This document shows, piece after piece, positions 63,387 through 64,000 of a stretch of DNA of 64,000 bases. The translations under genes and the position numbers were made by a program. Numbering within the stretch: position 1 is the first letter of the stretch; the number at the start of each line of letters is the position of its first letter. Source of the DNA: Bartonella apihabitans (lineage in GTDB: Bacteria > Pseudomonadota > Alphaproteobacteria > Rhizobiales > Rhizobiaceae); the NCBI RefSeq assembly GCF_030758755.1, contig NZ_CP132387.1:1426001-1490000 (forward strand). Direction: 5' to 3'. Below the pieces are notes generated by a model, which ran no database searches, was not told where the DNA came from, and saw nothing but the letters and a program-made list of their open reading frames with translations.

Positions 63387-63971
63387 TTAGACTTTAAAGG
63401 AAAACCCCGTTTTCATTTCTGACTCATACTGTTTTCTAATTGATAGATAGTCATGATCTTCAAGATAGTTCGGGAAGTCTTTGCCGTTCGTGTATGCCAG
63501 TCGTGATTCCTCGTTGATCCGGTCATGAACATTTTTAAGCAAATTATAGAGTTCACTATCAATATCGAAATTCTTTGCTGCAACTCCGTTGCGTCTGGCT
63601 GAAGCTTCATAATCAGACACGATATGCGCTCGTTTATCATTCCAAAGAAATGTCTGCTTTTCCTTCACCCCTGCCTTATCCAATGACTTTATACTGGCTT
63701 CTTGTGCAGCAGCATAATCACCTGATTTGTTATATTCAGCCCAAAAAGCATCAAGCGTCTGCTTCTCAAGAAAGAAGCCAGCATTGGCTTTATCTTCCTC
63801 ATTATACAATCCATCTTCATTGAGAAGAATAGAGGCTAAATCCTCGCGTGAAAGACCTTCAAACGACTTTGGATCAGAGGTCAAATTAAATTTTACGGGT
63901 TTAGCTTCTTCTTTTTGCCGGGACGCATCAGCTTTCGTTAAAGTTGACGTTTGAGATTTCCCTTCGGTCAT
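63387..63971 (-). CDS. Protein of unknown function, possibly extending beyond the window
   Basis: 194 residues from the ATG at 63971, but the frame stays open to the window edge, so the gene may start further right. The visible part is hydrophilic and mostly helical: FEGLSREDLASILLNEDGLY, ANAGFFLEKQTLDAFWAEYN, GDYAAAQEASIKSLDKAGVK and RINEESRLAYTNGKDFPNYL. It has no signal peptide or membrane segment in this part. It looks like the C-terminal part of a larger rhizobial protein, but I recognise no family. Confidence 0.6.
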   Translation of the reverse strand: MTEGKSQTSTLTKADASRQKEEAKPVKFNLTSDPKSFEGLSREDLASILLNEDGLYNEEDKANAGFFLEKQTLDAFWAEYNKSGDYAAAQEASIKSLDKAGVKEKQTFLWNDKRAHIVSDYEASARRNGVAAKNFDIDSELYNLLKNVHDRINEESRLAYTNGKDFPNYLEDHDYLSIRKQYESEMKTGFSFKV

Positions 63972-64000
63972 CTGTCGGGGTGAAATATTTGTATATTTTG

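Overview
The window looks like a chromosomal segment of an alphaproteobacterium of the order Hyphomicrobiales (Rhizobiales). A moderately AT-rich relative such as a Bartonellaceae member is my best guess. The order rests on four things: a circularly permuted two-piece ssrA with the alphaproteobacterial tag ANDNYAEARLAA; an alpha-type SspB gene followed by DUF4169 and ribbon-helix-helix genes; a dcw cluster continuing as ftsZ-lpxC-bamD-recN-ligA; and an ArsR-methyltransferase fusion gene beside metF. The family-level guess is inference from overall composition and the compact gene set. I see no insertion sequence, prophage, CRISPR array or tRNA gene.

Layout. 1-6.4 kb: TetR regulator with its operator, potassium transporter kup, pdxJ, a SpoIIAA-like protein, and a dicarboxylate carrier (dctA) behind a structured leader. 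6.4-8.5 kb: DUF2853, ssrA, sspB and two small genes, a trans-translation quality-control locus. 8.8-18.7 kb: an unusual kinase-like protein, uvrD/pcrA, poxB, a hexapeptide acetyltransferase, a SCO protein, prmA and an aminopeptidase P. 18.8-25.8 kb (minus): DMT transporter, ligA, recN, bamD, lpxC. 26.7-45.8 kb (minus): the division and cell-wall cluster rsmH-ftsL-ftsI-murE-murF-mraY-murD-ftsW-murG-murC-murB, then a 750-base gap, then ddlB-ftsQ-ftsA-ftsZ. 45.9-50.4 kb: mntH, rnpB, an amidase, a DjlA-like co-chaperone and a small membrane protein. 50.5-64 kb: two secreted murein hydrolases, a strong small-RNA candidate, metF with its ArsR-methyltransferase neighbour, DUF2293, an L,D-transpeptidase, tam, ettA, and several unrecognised genes up to the right edge.

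The genes show a strong envelope theme: the complete cytoplasmic peptidoglycan precursor pathway from MurC to MurG, septal synthesis (FtsW/FtsI), divisome proteins, lipid A (LpxC), outer-membrane assembly (BamD), and four separate wall-modifying enzymes (GH25 muramidase, MltB-type transglycosylase, AmiD-type amidase, L,D-transpeptidase).

Data quality matters here. At least nine conserved genes (kup, dctA, uvrD/pcrA, pepP, ligA, mraY, ftsW, the GH25 gene, tam) carry eleven single-base frameshifts. Eight are losses of one G or C in short G/C runs. Because ligA, mraY and ftsW are normally essential, I read most of these as sequencing or assembly errors and annotate the genes across the breaks. 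The most interesting unexplained signals are a roughly 190-nt minus-strand RNA candidate at 53132-53321 with its own promoter and terminator, the hairpin leader of dctA, the kinase-like fusion protein, and a small gene with an in-frame stop upstream of tam.
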